DNA from: Nocardioides insulae DSM 17944
GTDB taxonomy: Bacteria; Actinomycetota; Actinomycetes; Propionibacteriales; Nocardioidaceae
Assembly (NCBI RefSeq): GCF_000422825.1
Contig: NZ_AUGU01000017.1
Span: forward strand, 1 to 64,000
DNA length: 64,000 nucleotides
Reading direction: 5' to 3'
Shown here: positions 17,505-24,994 of the stretch, in pieces
How positions within the stretch are numbered: the first letter of the stretch is position 1
How the letters are laid out: each line of letters starts with the position of its first letter
Notes under the pieces: model-generated
Databases searched by the model: none
What the model saw: the letters and a program-made list of their open reading frames with translations, nothing else
Told to the model about the DNA's origin: nothing
Made by a program: the position numbers and the translations under genes

Positions 17505-17768
17505 TCAGCCGTAGACCATCCGGCGCAACTGCCGTCGGGTGAGCCGGGGGGCCGCGACCACCCGGCCGGACACCTCGTCCTCGAGACGGGCGAAGATCTC
17601 GTCGTTCCTCGCGCCCCGCAGCTGCAGCGCCGCATGCCGGCGTCGCACGAAATCGTCGACCGGTTCGGCGTGGTAGGCGAGCACGTCCTCGATCACCCGG
17701 GCAGCCTCCTGGCCGCTCAGCCCGGTGCGCGCCACGACGTGGGCGACCAGCGCGGCATCGGCTTCCAT
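17505..17768 (-). CDS. Small conserved-looking hypothetical protein
   Basis: This 87-residue, mostly helical, Arg-rich protein starts at ATG 17768 (MEADAALVAHVVARTGLSGQEAARVIEDVLAYHAEPVDDFVRRR...). Its C-terminus LTRRQLRRMVYG is very basic. It may be a small nucleic-acid-binding or adaptor protein, but there is no recognisable family motif. A possible promoter upstream is TTGGCA at 17799-17804 on the minus strand, just downstream of the 17807-17828 palindrome. It is divergent from the PatB-type lyase and upstream of glmS by 88 bases. Confidence 0.65.
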   Translation of the reverse strand: MEADAALVAHVVARTGLSGQEAARVIEDVLAYHAEPVDDFVRRRHAALQLRGARNDEIFARLEDEVSGRVVAAPRLTRRQLRRMVYG

Positions 17769-17806
17769 GGGACGAGAATGCGCCTTCGAAGGGCAGTGTG
17801 CCAACT

Positions 17807-17828
17807 TTCTGCCCGAAATCGGGCAGAA
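17807..17828. promoter_or_regulatory. Palindromic operator candidate in the patB divergent region
   Basis: Perfect 10-base arms TTCTGCCCGA and TCGGGCAGAA are separated by AA, in the 115-base gap between divergent genes. A further half-site GGGCAG is at 17791-17796. Neither neighbour is a regulator, so the binding protein is encoded elsewhere. Confidence 0.6.
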
Positions 17829-17883
17829 TCGCACGGCATCACCCCGTTCCGTATCCGGAGTCGGTCCGCCACCATGGGGAACC

Positions 17884-19107
17884 ATGACGGACCTGCTCCC
17901 ACCTCAACCCGCCAGCCCCCACGGTTCGGACGACGGTGTCGCTCCTGACTTCGACGCCATCACCGTGGCCGACCTCCGTCGTACCGGCGGACTGAAGTGG
18001 CGGGCCCACCCGGATGCACTGGGCGCGTTCGTGGCCGAGATGGACTTCGGCCTCGCCGACCCGATCCTGGAGGCGGTCACCGGGACAGCTCGCGACGGAC
18101 TGACCGGCTACCCGCCGGAGTGGCTCACCGACGATCTCCGGACCGCGACCGCCGCGTGGCAGCGCGATCGCTACTCCTGGTCGATCGACCCCCATGACGT
18201 CACGCCCACCGCCGACGTGATCCACGCCTACGAGATCGCGATCCGACACTTCTCCCGCCCGGGCTCACCGGTGGTGCTGCTCACCCCCGCGTACTACCCG
18301 TTCTTCTCGATCGCCGAGACCATCGGCCGCGAGACGATCGAGGTGCCGCTCCATCTCGATGAACGGGGTTGGACTCTGGATCTCGACGAACTCGACCGCG
18401 CCCTGGCAGCGGGGGGCGGGCTCGTCGTGCTCTGCCACCCGCACAACCCGATCGGCAAGGTGTACGACCGCAACGAACTGCTCGCCATCGCCGAGGTGGT
18501 GGAACGGCACGACGCACGCGTGTTCTCCGACGAGGTGCACGCACCCCTGGTGTACGCCGGGACGAGACACATCCCGTACGCCACCATCAGCGATACGGCC
18601 GCAGCCCACGCACTCACCGCCACCTCGGCGTCCAAGGCGTTCAACCTGCCCGGACTCAAGTGCGGGCAGATCATCACCAGCAATCCCGCCGACCGGACCC
18701 TGGTGGAGGAGTTGGGGATGACCGTGTCCCACGGCGCCTCGACCCTGGGCATCGCGGCCAACACCGCGGCGTACCGCCGTGGCGGCGCCTGGCTGGCGTC
18801 GGTGGTCGACTACCTCGACGGCAATCGCCACCACTTGACGGGACTCCTCGCCGAGCACCTGCCCGAAGTGCGGATGCACCCACCGGCGGCGACCTACTTC
18901 GGCTGGCTGGACGTGCGCGGGGTCGGAATCGAGGGAAGTCCGGGCGACTTCTTCCTCGAGCACGCGAAGGTGGCACTCAATGACGGCGAGCCGTTCGGGC
19001 AGGTCGGCTCCGGGCATGTCCGCCTCAATTTCGCCACCCCGCGGCCGATCCTGACCCGGATCATCGAGGCGATGAGCGCAGCCCTGGAAGGGCGCCGCCG
19101 CAGCTGA
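17884..19107 (+). CDS. MalY/PatB-family PLP-dependent C-S beta-lyase (cystathionine beta-lyase-like)
   Basis: This 407-residue fold-type I PLP enzyme is expected to cleave cystathionine or related thioethers to a thiol, pyruvate and ammonia. Landmarks: GYPPEW in the N-terminal part, HPHNPIG with Asn188, FSDEVHAPL with Asp216, and the Schiff-base Lys251 in SASKAFNLPGLKCG. The C-terminus VRLNFATPRPIL contains the carboxylate-binding Arg. ATG 17884 is chosen because the homologous sequence (DFDAITVADLRRTGGLKW) begins soon after. It could also act as an aminotransferase. Confidence 0.85.
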   Translation: MTDLLPPQPASPHGSDDGVAPDFDAITVADLRRTGGLKWRAHPDALGAFVAEMDFGLADPILEAVTGTARDGLTGYPPEWLTDDLRTATAAWQRDRYSWSIDPHDVTPTADVIHAYEIAIRHFSRPGSPVVLLTPAYYPFFSIAETIGRETIEVPLHLDERGWTLDLDELDRALAAGGGLVVLCHPHNPIGKVYDRNELLAIAEVVERHDARVFSDEVHAPLVYAGTRHIPYATISDTAAAHALTATSASKAFNLPGLKCGQIITSNPADRTLVEELGMTVSHGASTLGIAANTAAYRRGGAWLASVVDYLDGNRHHLTGLLAEHLPEVRMHPPAATYFGWLDVRGVGIEGSPGDFFLEHAKVALNDGEPFGQVGSGHVRLNFATPRPILTRIIEAMSAALEGRRRS

Positions 19108-19133
19108 GGACGCGCGTGCCGCCCACCAATGGG

Positions 19134-19163
19134 TTGGACATCGGTGACACCGCCCCGTACCTT
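19134..19163 (+). promoter_or_regulatory. Promoter of the 44-residue small gene
   Basis: TTGGAC (19134-19139), an 18-base spacer and TACCTT (19158-19163) precede the small gene by 31 bases. Two GGTGAACAG direct repeats (19165-19173 and 19176-19184) lie between promoter and ribosome site. Confidence 0.55.
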
Positions 19164-19194
19164 TGGTGAACAGAAGGTGAACAGGAGGTGTCCC

Positions 19195-19329
19195 ATGAAG
19201 GACCACGCCGTGACCAAGCGCCTCGAGCTGCGCTGGATCCGTACCGTCGACGCACAGGGTCGCGCCCGACTCGAGTCCCACTGGGTCGAGCCCGCCGCGC
19301 GCCCGGTGCACGCCCGTCAGGCAGCCTGA
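19195..19329 (+). CDS. Very small basic protein (44 residues)
   Basis: ATG 19195 is preceded by a near-perfect Shine-Dalgarno AGGAGGTG (19183-19190) four bases away, and by a promoter-like TTGGAC-N18-TACCTT. The product reads MKDHAVTKRLELRWIRTV then DAQGRARLESHWVEP, with a basic C-terminus. The RLELRWI...GRARLESHWVEP core looks like two beta strands. Strong ribosome site, own promoter and a hairpin 13 bases after the stop make it a real gene despite its size. Function unknown. Confidence 0.7.
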   Translation: MKDHAVTKRLELRWIRTVDAQGRARLESHWVEPAARPVHARQAA

Positions 19330-19342
19330 CTGCCGCGACTCC

Positions 19343-19377
19343 CGCCGCCGCATCCCGTTTCCGGGGATGCGGCGGCG
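19343..19377 (+). terminator. Hairpin after the small gene
   Basis: Perfect 14-base arms CGCCGCCGCATCCC (19343-19356) and complement (19364-19377) around a 7-base loop. Confidence 0.75.
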
Positions 19378-19509
19378 TCGTCATGTCGGCGACCGATTTC
19401 GCGGATCGCCGATCGCGCCCTTGGACTTTTTCCGTACGGTCGGGAATGAACGGGCCGACCACCCCGTTGGGATCGTTGCATCTTCAATCACTCCAAGGAG
19501 CACACAACG

Positions 19510-20106
19510 ATGGGCATCTTCAACCGCAGCACGACCCAGACCGAGACGTTCGACGCGCCGACCGCCGCCATCGAGGACATCAGCGGCGACTACGCCCTCG
19601 ACGTCAGCCACAGCCGGCTCGGCTTCAGCGCCCGCCACGCGATGGTGACCACCGTGCGCGGCTCGTTCAAGGAGTTCGAGGGCACCGCCCACGTCGACAC
19701 CGCCAAGCCCGCCGCCTCCTGGGTGAAGCTGACCATCAAGGCTGCCTCGGTCGACACCGGCAACGCCGACCGCGACGGTCACCTGCGCTCCGGGGACTTC
19801 TTCGAGGACGACACCAACCCGGACATCACCTTCGTCTCCACCGCGGTCGACTTCGACGGCGAGACCTGGAACGTCACCGGCGACCTGACCATCAAGGGCA
19901 CCACGAAGACGGTCACCATCCCATTCGAGCAGACCGGTTCGGCCAAGGACCCCTTCGGCAACCTCCGCGTCGGCTTCGAGGGCGCCACCGCCATCAGCCG
20001 CAGCGACTGGGGCCTCAGCTTCAACGCCGCACTCGAGACCGGCGGCGTCCTGGTGTCGGAGAAGATCAAGCTCGAGTTCGACATCTCGGCGATCAAGAGC
20101 GCCTGA
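19510..20106 (+). CDS. YceI-family lipocalin-like protein
   Basis: This 198-residue protein carries a complete YceI domain from about residue 27: GDYALDVSHSRLGFSARHAMVTTVRGSFKEFEG at the start and IKLEFDISAIKS at the end. YceI proteins form lipocalin-like barrels that bind isoprenoid or other long lipids. No signal peptide is visible, so it is probably cytoplasmic here. ATG 19510 has AAGGAG about nine to ten bases upstream. Stand-alone gene with its own terminator. Confidence 0.9.
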   Translation: MGIFNRSTTQTETFDAPTAAIEDISGDYALDVSHSRLGFSARHAMVTTVRGSFKEFEGTAHVDTAKPAASWVKLTIKAASVDTGNADRDGHLRSGDFFEDDTNPDITFVSTAVDFDGETWNVTGDLTIKGTTKTVTIPFEQTGSAKDPFGNLRVGFEGATAISRSDWGLSFNAALETGGVLVSEKIKLEFDISAIKSA

Positions 20107-20129
20107 CCCGGCGCCACCCGCACAGACGC

Positions 20130-20167
20130 GAGGGCCCCGCTACGCCGCATGGCGTGGCGGGGCCCTC
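20130..20167 (+). terminator. Hairpin after the YceI gene
   Basis: Arms of 17 bases (20130-20146 and 20151-20167, GAGGGCCCCGCTACGCC) pair with one G-U wobble around GCAT. Confidence 0.8.
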
Positions 20168-20210
20168 GTCGGGTCGGGAGCATTCCCCGACCCGACCCGA
20201 ACCGGAGCCC

Positions 20211-20627
20211 TCAGCCTCGCTGCCAGCCCTGTCCGCCACCCGAGCCCGGGCGTCCGTGCTGCTGATGCATCCGGCGGCGGCGCTTCTTCACCAGGATGAA
20301 GACCACCAGGGCAAGCACGAAGACCAGCCACGGCTTGACCATGAAGAGGAGCACGCCGAGGGCGACCACCGCGAGCACCAGCCAACCAGGCATCCCCCGC
20401 ACCGGCGGCCCGCCGAGCGGGCGCGACGGCGGCTGCGGAGTCGGCGGGGCCATCGGCAGGTCATGGAACAACATCCGCAGGTCGGCGGCGGTGCGCGCGC
20501 TCCAGACGGCGTCCAGGCGCTCGTTGTACTCGTCGTGGTCCAGGCGCCCCTCGGCGAAGTGATCACTGAGCCTCGCTGCGGCCCGCTCCCGGTCGGCGTC
20601 GGCGATCCGATAGAAGTCGTCGCTCAT
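20211..20627 (-). CDS. DUF1707 domain small membrane protein
   Basis: This 138-residue protein is read from ATG 20627. An N-terminal DUF1707 module covers about 1-50 (RIADADRERAAARLSDHFAEGRLDHDEYNERLDAVWSARTAADL). A Pro-rich linker, two close hydrophobic stretches (GWLVLAVVALGVLLF, PWLVFVLALVVFILV) and a basic tail follow. Its ATG overlaps the stop of the upstream PadR gene by one base (TGATG), so the two are translationally coupled. The role is unknown; a membrane-stress function under PadR control is inference. Confidence 0.82.
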   Translation of the reverse strand: MSDDFYRIADADRERAAARLSDHFAEGRLDHDEYNERLDAVWSARTAADLRMLFHDLPMAPPTPQPPSRPLGGPPVRGMPGWLVLAVVALGVLLFMVKPWLVFVLALVVFILVKKRRRRMHQQHGRPGSGGGQGWQRG

Positions 20628-21421
20628 CACGGTTCCTCGATCTCGCCGTCGATCGACTCGTCCGGGTCGGTGACCTCGGCGTCTCGCGCCGTATTGGAGT
20701 CCGGACCGTCGGCGAGGATGCCGTAGAGACTCCGGCGGGCCGAGACCAGCACCTCGACGGCGGCACGGCGCTGCTGCTCGGAGCCCGAGCTCACGATCTG
20801 CCACACCGCACTCATGACCTGCCCGATCTCGCTGCGCAGGTCGACGCCATCGACGTTCTCGGGGCCACCCTCCTGGCTCCCTTGCCGCTCACGGTCGAAG
20901 GGGCCCCACACCGCAGCCAACTCGTCGGCCTGCTCGGCGACGTACCGCTGGCCCTCCTCGGTGAGGCGAAGCGCGCGCCGTCCCTGGGTGTCGTCGCCCT
21001 CGACCAGCCCCTCGTCCTCGAGCTGCTGGATGGTCGGGTAGACCGAGCCGGGGCTGGGGCGCCACGCGTCGTTGCTGCGCTCGGCGATCTGCTGGATCAC
21101 CTGGTATCCGTTGATCGCCTCCTCGCGCTCGGCCGCCGCGCGGAGCACGTCCAGGATCGCGGAGCGCACGTCGCCCCGGCGGACCCTCGGGCCGCGCTGC
21201 GGCCTCGGCGGCTGCTGCTGGAAGCCCAACAGCCCCGCCACCCAAGGCGGCGGGCCCGGCGGACCGCTGGGTCGGGCATGGCCCCCGTGGCGCCCACCGG
21301 ACTCGCCCCATCGGCCCCAGGGACCGTCCACCCAGTCACTCCACGGCGACCGGCCCTGGCTCTGGCACCAGGCACCTCGCTCGTCCTGCTCCCACGGGAG
21401 GGAGTACCCACGTCGTCCCAT
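20627..21421 (-). CDS. PadR-family transcriptional regulator with long N-terminal extension
   Basis: This 264-residue protein is read from ATG 21421, which has AGGAGGT seven bases upstream. The first ~80 residues are Gly/Pro/Trp-rich and disordered-looking. The PadR winged helix follows (RRGDVRSAILDVLRAAAEREEAINGYQVIQQIAERS, then PSPGSVYPTIQQLEDEGLVEG), then a C-terminal helical region. It is much longer than minimal PadR (~110). It is coupled to the DUF1707 gene. A perfect 16-bp palindrome 31 bases upstream is the likely autoregulatory operator. Confidence 0.85.
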   Translation of the reverse strand: MGRRGYSLPWEQDERGAWCQSQGRSPWSDWVDGPWGRWGESGGRHGGHARPSGPPGPPPWVAGLLGFQQQPPRPQRGPRVRRGDVRSAILDVLRAAAEREEAINGYQVIQQIAERSNDAWRPSPGSVYPTIQQLEDEGLVEGDDTQGRRALRLTEEGQRYVAEQADELAAVWGPFDRERQGSQEGGPENVDGVDLRSEIGQVMSAVWQIVSSGSEQQRRAAVEVLVSARRSLYGILADGPDSNTARDAEVTDPDESIDGEIEEP

Positions 21422-21452
21422 GATGGGACCTCCTACGACAGTCGACAATGTT

Positions 21453-21468
21453 TCGCGATATATCGCGA
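21453..21468. promoter_or_regulatory. PadR operator candidate
   Basis: A perfect palindrome with half-site TCGCGATA sits 31 bases upstream of the padR start. AT-centred palindromes of this sort are typical of PadR binding sites. Confidence 0.7.
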
Positions 21469-21710
21469 GCGTACGCCGACTGTCGGGCCCGGACAAGACG
21501 ATTCCGGGTGAAACCTCCTCGCGACCCCTCAGCCCGGGATCCACCGATCGTCGCCGTCGCGAGCGTCACCAGGCGGGTGCCTGGAAGGAGGAGTGCCGAA
21601 GGCGCGCCGGAGGTCCGCCGAGATGCGAGAACGCGGTCGGCGGGCCCCGATGGTGGCGTGCAGCAGGCTCAGGATCGGAGGACCCCAGGCTCGGGCCTAC
21701 GAGGCAGCGC

Positions 21711-23633
21711 TCACTCCCCGGCCAGCCAGGCGGCGTAGGCGTCGAAGGAGAACGGCCGGCCGAGGAAGTCGGCGACCAGGTCGGCGGCGTCCGCCTCGCC
21801 GCCACGGGCCAGGATCGTGTCGCGATAGCGCTGCGCGGTCTCCTGCGCGAAGAGCCGGTCGTGGTCGAACCTGCTGAAGAGGTCCTTGGCGATCACCAGG
21901 CTCCACATGTAGGTGTAGTACGCCGAGGAGTAGCCGCCCAGGTGGCCGAAGTTGGCGAACATGTGCGTGCCCTCGATCCACGGTGTCGGGGCGTAGGTCT
22001 CCTGCAGGGCACGCATCCGGGCGGTCAGGTCCGCGGGCCGCTCCTGGTGGAAGTAGTAGGACATCGCGGCGTAGAACATCTGCTGGCGTGCCTGGAACCC
22101 CTTGCCGAAGTCGTCGGCCGCACGCATCTTCGCGACCAGGTCGGCGGGGATCGGGCGGTCCTCGGCGTCGGTGGCGAAGGTCGCGAGGACGTCGGCGTCC
22201 CAGGCCCACTCCTCCAGCATCTGGCTGGGCGCCTCCACGAAGTCCCACTCGGTGGCCACGCCGGCGAAGCGCACCCACTCGCCATGGCCGGCCAGGACGT
22301 GGTGCAGCAGATGGCCGAACTCGTGGAACAGGGTCACCACGTGGTCGTGCTCCATCAGGCCGCGGGAGAAGTTGCAGACCAGGACGCCCTCGGGGAGCTG
22401 CCGGCCGGCGACCCCGTCGGTGAGGGTGAACTGGGCTGCGTGCTTGTACTTGCCCTCGCGGGGGTGGAGGTCCAGGTAGATCCGGCCCAGACGGGATGCC
22501 CGGGCCCCCTCCACGGCCGGGTGGACGTCGTACACGGCGACGTCCTCGTGCCAGACCGACGCGTCGTCCACCGGCTGGTAGCGCAGGCCGAAGAGCCGAC
22601 CGGTCACCTCGAGCAGTCCGGCCCGGACCTTGCCGAAGTCGAAGTAGGTGCGGACCAGTTGCGCATCCACGTCGTAGTGCTCGCGGCGCACCAGCTCCTC
22701 GTAGTACAAGGTGTCGGCACCCGTCAGCACGGCTCCGGGCCGATCGCGGTGGTACCGCTCGGTCAGGACCTCGAGGTCACTCGCCATCGGCCCGGCCGCC
22801 GCGGCCGCGATCTTGTCGATGAAGGCAGGTATCGCCTCGCCGGTGCCGATCACCTTCACCTCGGCGTCATAGCTCGGCCAGTCGGGATAGCCGACCAGGG
22901 TGGCCAGCTCGTGACGCAGCTCGAAGAGCTCGCGCAGCATCGGGTCGGTGGCGGGCCAGCCGCGCTCGAGGAAGGCGACGGTGAGCTCGCGGCGTACGTC
23001 CGCGTCGTGGCAGAACATCCGCACCGGGAGCGCATCGGGGTAGTCGGTGGTCACCGTGACCAGGCCGTCCTCGTCGGCCGGGTGCGCGGCCAGCCAGTCC
23101 TCCGGGAGTCCGGCCAGACGCTCCGGCGCCACCCGGACGGTCCGGACGTCGTCCCGGATGACCCGACTGAAGTCCTGACCGAGCTGGGTCAGCCGCTCCT
23201 TGACCTCGGTCAGCCGGGCCCGGGTCGCATCGTCGCGGTCGACCCCGGATCGCCGGAAGTCCTGCAGGGTCTTCTCCAGCAGGCGCGTTGCGAGCGGGTC
23301 GAATTCGGCCGGATCGAGCGTCGAGACGACGTCGTACAGCGCGCGATCCTGGCTCAACTCGGTGACCAGCCGATCGACCTCGGCCTCGGCGTCCTCACAG
23401 GCACTGCGCACCTGCTCGACCGGGTGCACGTTGGCCAGCAGCGAGGCCAGCGCCGCGCAGTTGCCCAGCTCCAGGGAGATGTCGTCCCAGGCGCGCAGCA
23501 CCTCGAGCGCGTCGCCCGGCGGATCGGTCCGCAGCCGCTCGGCGATGGCACGGGCCGCCTCGATCTGCACCGAGCTGCGCTCGGTGATCCAGGCCAGGGT
23601 CTCGTCGGGCGAGGACAGCGACAACGGGTTCAC
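21711..23633 (-). CDS. M3-family zinc oligopeptidase
   Basis: This 640-residue cytoplasmic thimet-oligopeptidase-type enzyme degrades short peptides. The zinc motif HEFGH is at 437-441 (TLFHEFGHLLHHVLAG), with the third ligand expected in the following helix. The large helical N-terminal lid (about 1-220) and the C-terminal region (YTYMWSLVIAKDLFSRF) fit oligopeptidase A/Dcp proteins, though it is somewhat short. Start GTG 23633 is the longest plausible one; ribosome-site support is weak. Monocistronic, no signal peptide. Confidence 0.9.
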   Translation of the reverse strand: MNPLSLSSPDETLAWITERSSVQIEAARAIAERLRTDPPGDALEVLRAWDDISLELGNCAALASLLANVHPVEQVRSACEDAEAEVDRLVTELSQDRALYDVVSTLDPAEFDPLATRLLEKTLQDFRRSGVDRDDATRARLTEVKERLTQLGQDFSRVIRDDVRTVRVAPERLAGLPEDWLAAHPADEDGLVTVTTDYPDALPVRMFCHDADVRRELTVAFLERGWPATDPMLRELFELRHELATLVGYPDWPSYDAEVKVIGTGEAIPAFIDKIAAAAAGPMASDLEVLTERYHRDRPGAVLTGADTLYYEELVRREHYDVDAQLVRTYFDFGKVRAGLLEVTGRLFGLRYQPVDDASVWHEDVAVYDVHPAVEGARASRLGRIYLDLHPREGKYKHAAQFTLTDGVAGRQLPEGVLVCNFSRGLMEHDHVVTLFHEFGHLLHHVLAGHGEWVRFAGVATEWDFVEAPSQMLEEWAWDADVLATFATDAEDRPIPADLVAKMRAADDFGKGFQARQQMFYAAMSYYFHQERPADLTARMRALQETYAPTPWIEGTHMFANFGHLGGYSSAYYTYMWSLVIAKDLFSRFDHDRLFAQETAQRYRDTILARGGEADAADLVADFLGRPFSFDAYAAWLAGE

Positions 23634-23821
23634 AGCACGACTCTAGGGAATCACTGATCGATACCGTCGACGTCGCGTCGCCGCGATCGGTTCAGCAGCC
23701 TCCTGACCGGGGCCGGACCCACTCGACGGGTTCGATACGTCGTCCGGCGCGATTCCCCATTTCCGGGCACGCTGGCGTGGCACTCGGAGCGGCACAGCGA
23801 GACCGACCTAGCGTGCTTGGC

Positions 23822-24337
23822 ATGCGCACGACAGCGGTCGTCCTCCTCACGCTCCTGACGCTCGCGCTGCTCCCCGGGGTGGCGCACGCGGAGTCCAAGG
23901 TGCTCCGCGACGGGCCAACCGCCGGGACCCCGCCCGAGGCGGACATCTTGTGGGTACGCATCGCAGACCGGCCACGCACGATCCGGCTGGAGCTCACCTT
24001 CCGCGACCTGCGCGCCGGGCGGCGCGCACAGACCCGGGTGGCGATCCTCCCCTCGCGCGGGAGGAGCGATTTCCTCGCCACCGCGCTCCGACGTGCCAAC
24101 GGCTCGGAACGCAATCGACTCATGGTCGCCACCGACCAGGAGTTCGGCGGTTCGCCGATCCCGTGCCGCGGGTTCCGCACCACCTGGCAGCCCGGGCAGG
24201 ACCGGGTCGTCATGGTCGTGCCGCATCGCTGTCTCGCACCGCGGGCCCAACGACACCGGTTCAAGGCGATCGCCGGCTTCTGGACCTTCACCGGCCCGGG
24301 CGACTCCACTCGGTTCATCGGCCTCGATCGAGGCTGA
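23822..24337 (+). CDS. Secreted protein of unknown function
   Basis: This 171-residue protein has a clear signal peptide (MRTTAVVLLTLLTLALLPGVAHA, cleavage after AHA). The mature part is beta-rich and basic, with two cysteines (PCRGF and HRCL) that could form a disulfide. ATG 23822 is seven bases after TAGCGT (23809-23814), a -10-like box, which suggests a leaderless transcript. Its last 23 bases overlap the end of the convergent membrane-protein gene. No family recognised. Confidence 0.7.
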   Translation: MRTTAVVLLTLLTLALLPGVAHAESKVLRDGPTAGTPPEADILWVRIADRPRTIRLELTFRDLRAGRRAQTRVAILPSRGRSDFLATALRRANGSERNRLMVATDQEFGGSPIPCRGFRTTWQPGQDRVVMVVPHRCLAPRAQRHRFKAIAGFWTFTGPGDSTRFIGLDRG

Positions 24338-24905
24338 CGGCCTCGCCGATGCGCACCGGGGCCTCCAGCGCCCGCCCTCGGCGCAGCCCTTCGCGGTAGA
24401 GCGCGAAGCCACAGCCGAGCACCAACCCCACCAGGACGGCGACGTGGAGGGTGAAGCTCGATGGCCTGGCGGGGTCCAGGGCGGCGTAGACGCCGAGGTC
24501 ACCGCCGACGTACCACGCCAGGTAGGCAGCCGGCGGGGCGAGCCAGCTCAGGGGGTACCACCAGCGCATCTGGTGATGATTGCGCCCGACCAGCAAGAAA
24601 TCGGCGACCACCAACGCAGGCGTGACGACGTGCTCGAGCAGTGACCAGGTCTGCGTCAGATTGCCGTTCTGCATCGGCAGATAGGCGAGTCCCACCAACA
24701 GCATCAGGGTGACCAGACCGCCGCGCAGCCAGGGCGTGCGCGGTTCGGCCACCGCGAGACCGAGGAAGGCCACGGCCACGGTGAGGTTGGCCAACTGGCT
24801 CAGCGCCGTCCACCACACGTCGTACTCCCGCGCTGCCAACACCACGCCCGCCGCCGCGCACCCGGCGACGACCAGGCGCCACAGGACGACCGGCCACGAA
24901 TTCAT
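24315..24905 (-). CDS. Pr6Pr/FAR-17a-like six-helix membrane protein
   Basis: This 196-residue integral membrane protein has about six hydrophobic segments, beginning VVLWRLVVAGCAAAGVVLA. It has a WWTALSQLANLTVAVAFL motif, a central LTQTWSLLEHVVTPALVVADFLL and a PLSWLAPPAAYLAWY segment. This matches the actinobacterial Pr6Pr / FAR-17a (AIG1)-like group, whose eukaryotic relatives hydrolyse fatty-acid esters of hydroxy acids. Enzyme activity here is unproven. It overlaps the convergent secreted-protein gene by 23 bases. Confidence 0.7.
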   Translation of the reverse strand: MNSWPVVLWRLVVAGCAAAGVVLAAREYDVWWTALSQLANLTVAVAFLGLAVAEPRTPWLRGGLVTLMLLVGLAYLPMQNGNLTQTWSLLEHVVTPALVVADFLLVGRNHHQMRWWYPLSWLAPPAAYLAWYVGGDLGVYAALDPARPSSFTLHVAVLVGLVLGCGFALYREGLRRGRALEAPVRIGEAVSLDRGR

Positions 24906-24994
24906 CCCCCGATGGTGTCACGTTCATCTGCCGTTCACCGTTTTGAAGGTGCTGATTGAGCCGTCGGCGGGACGCGGGTTTACCTTGGACGGCT

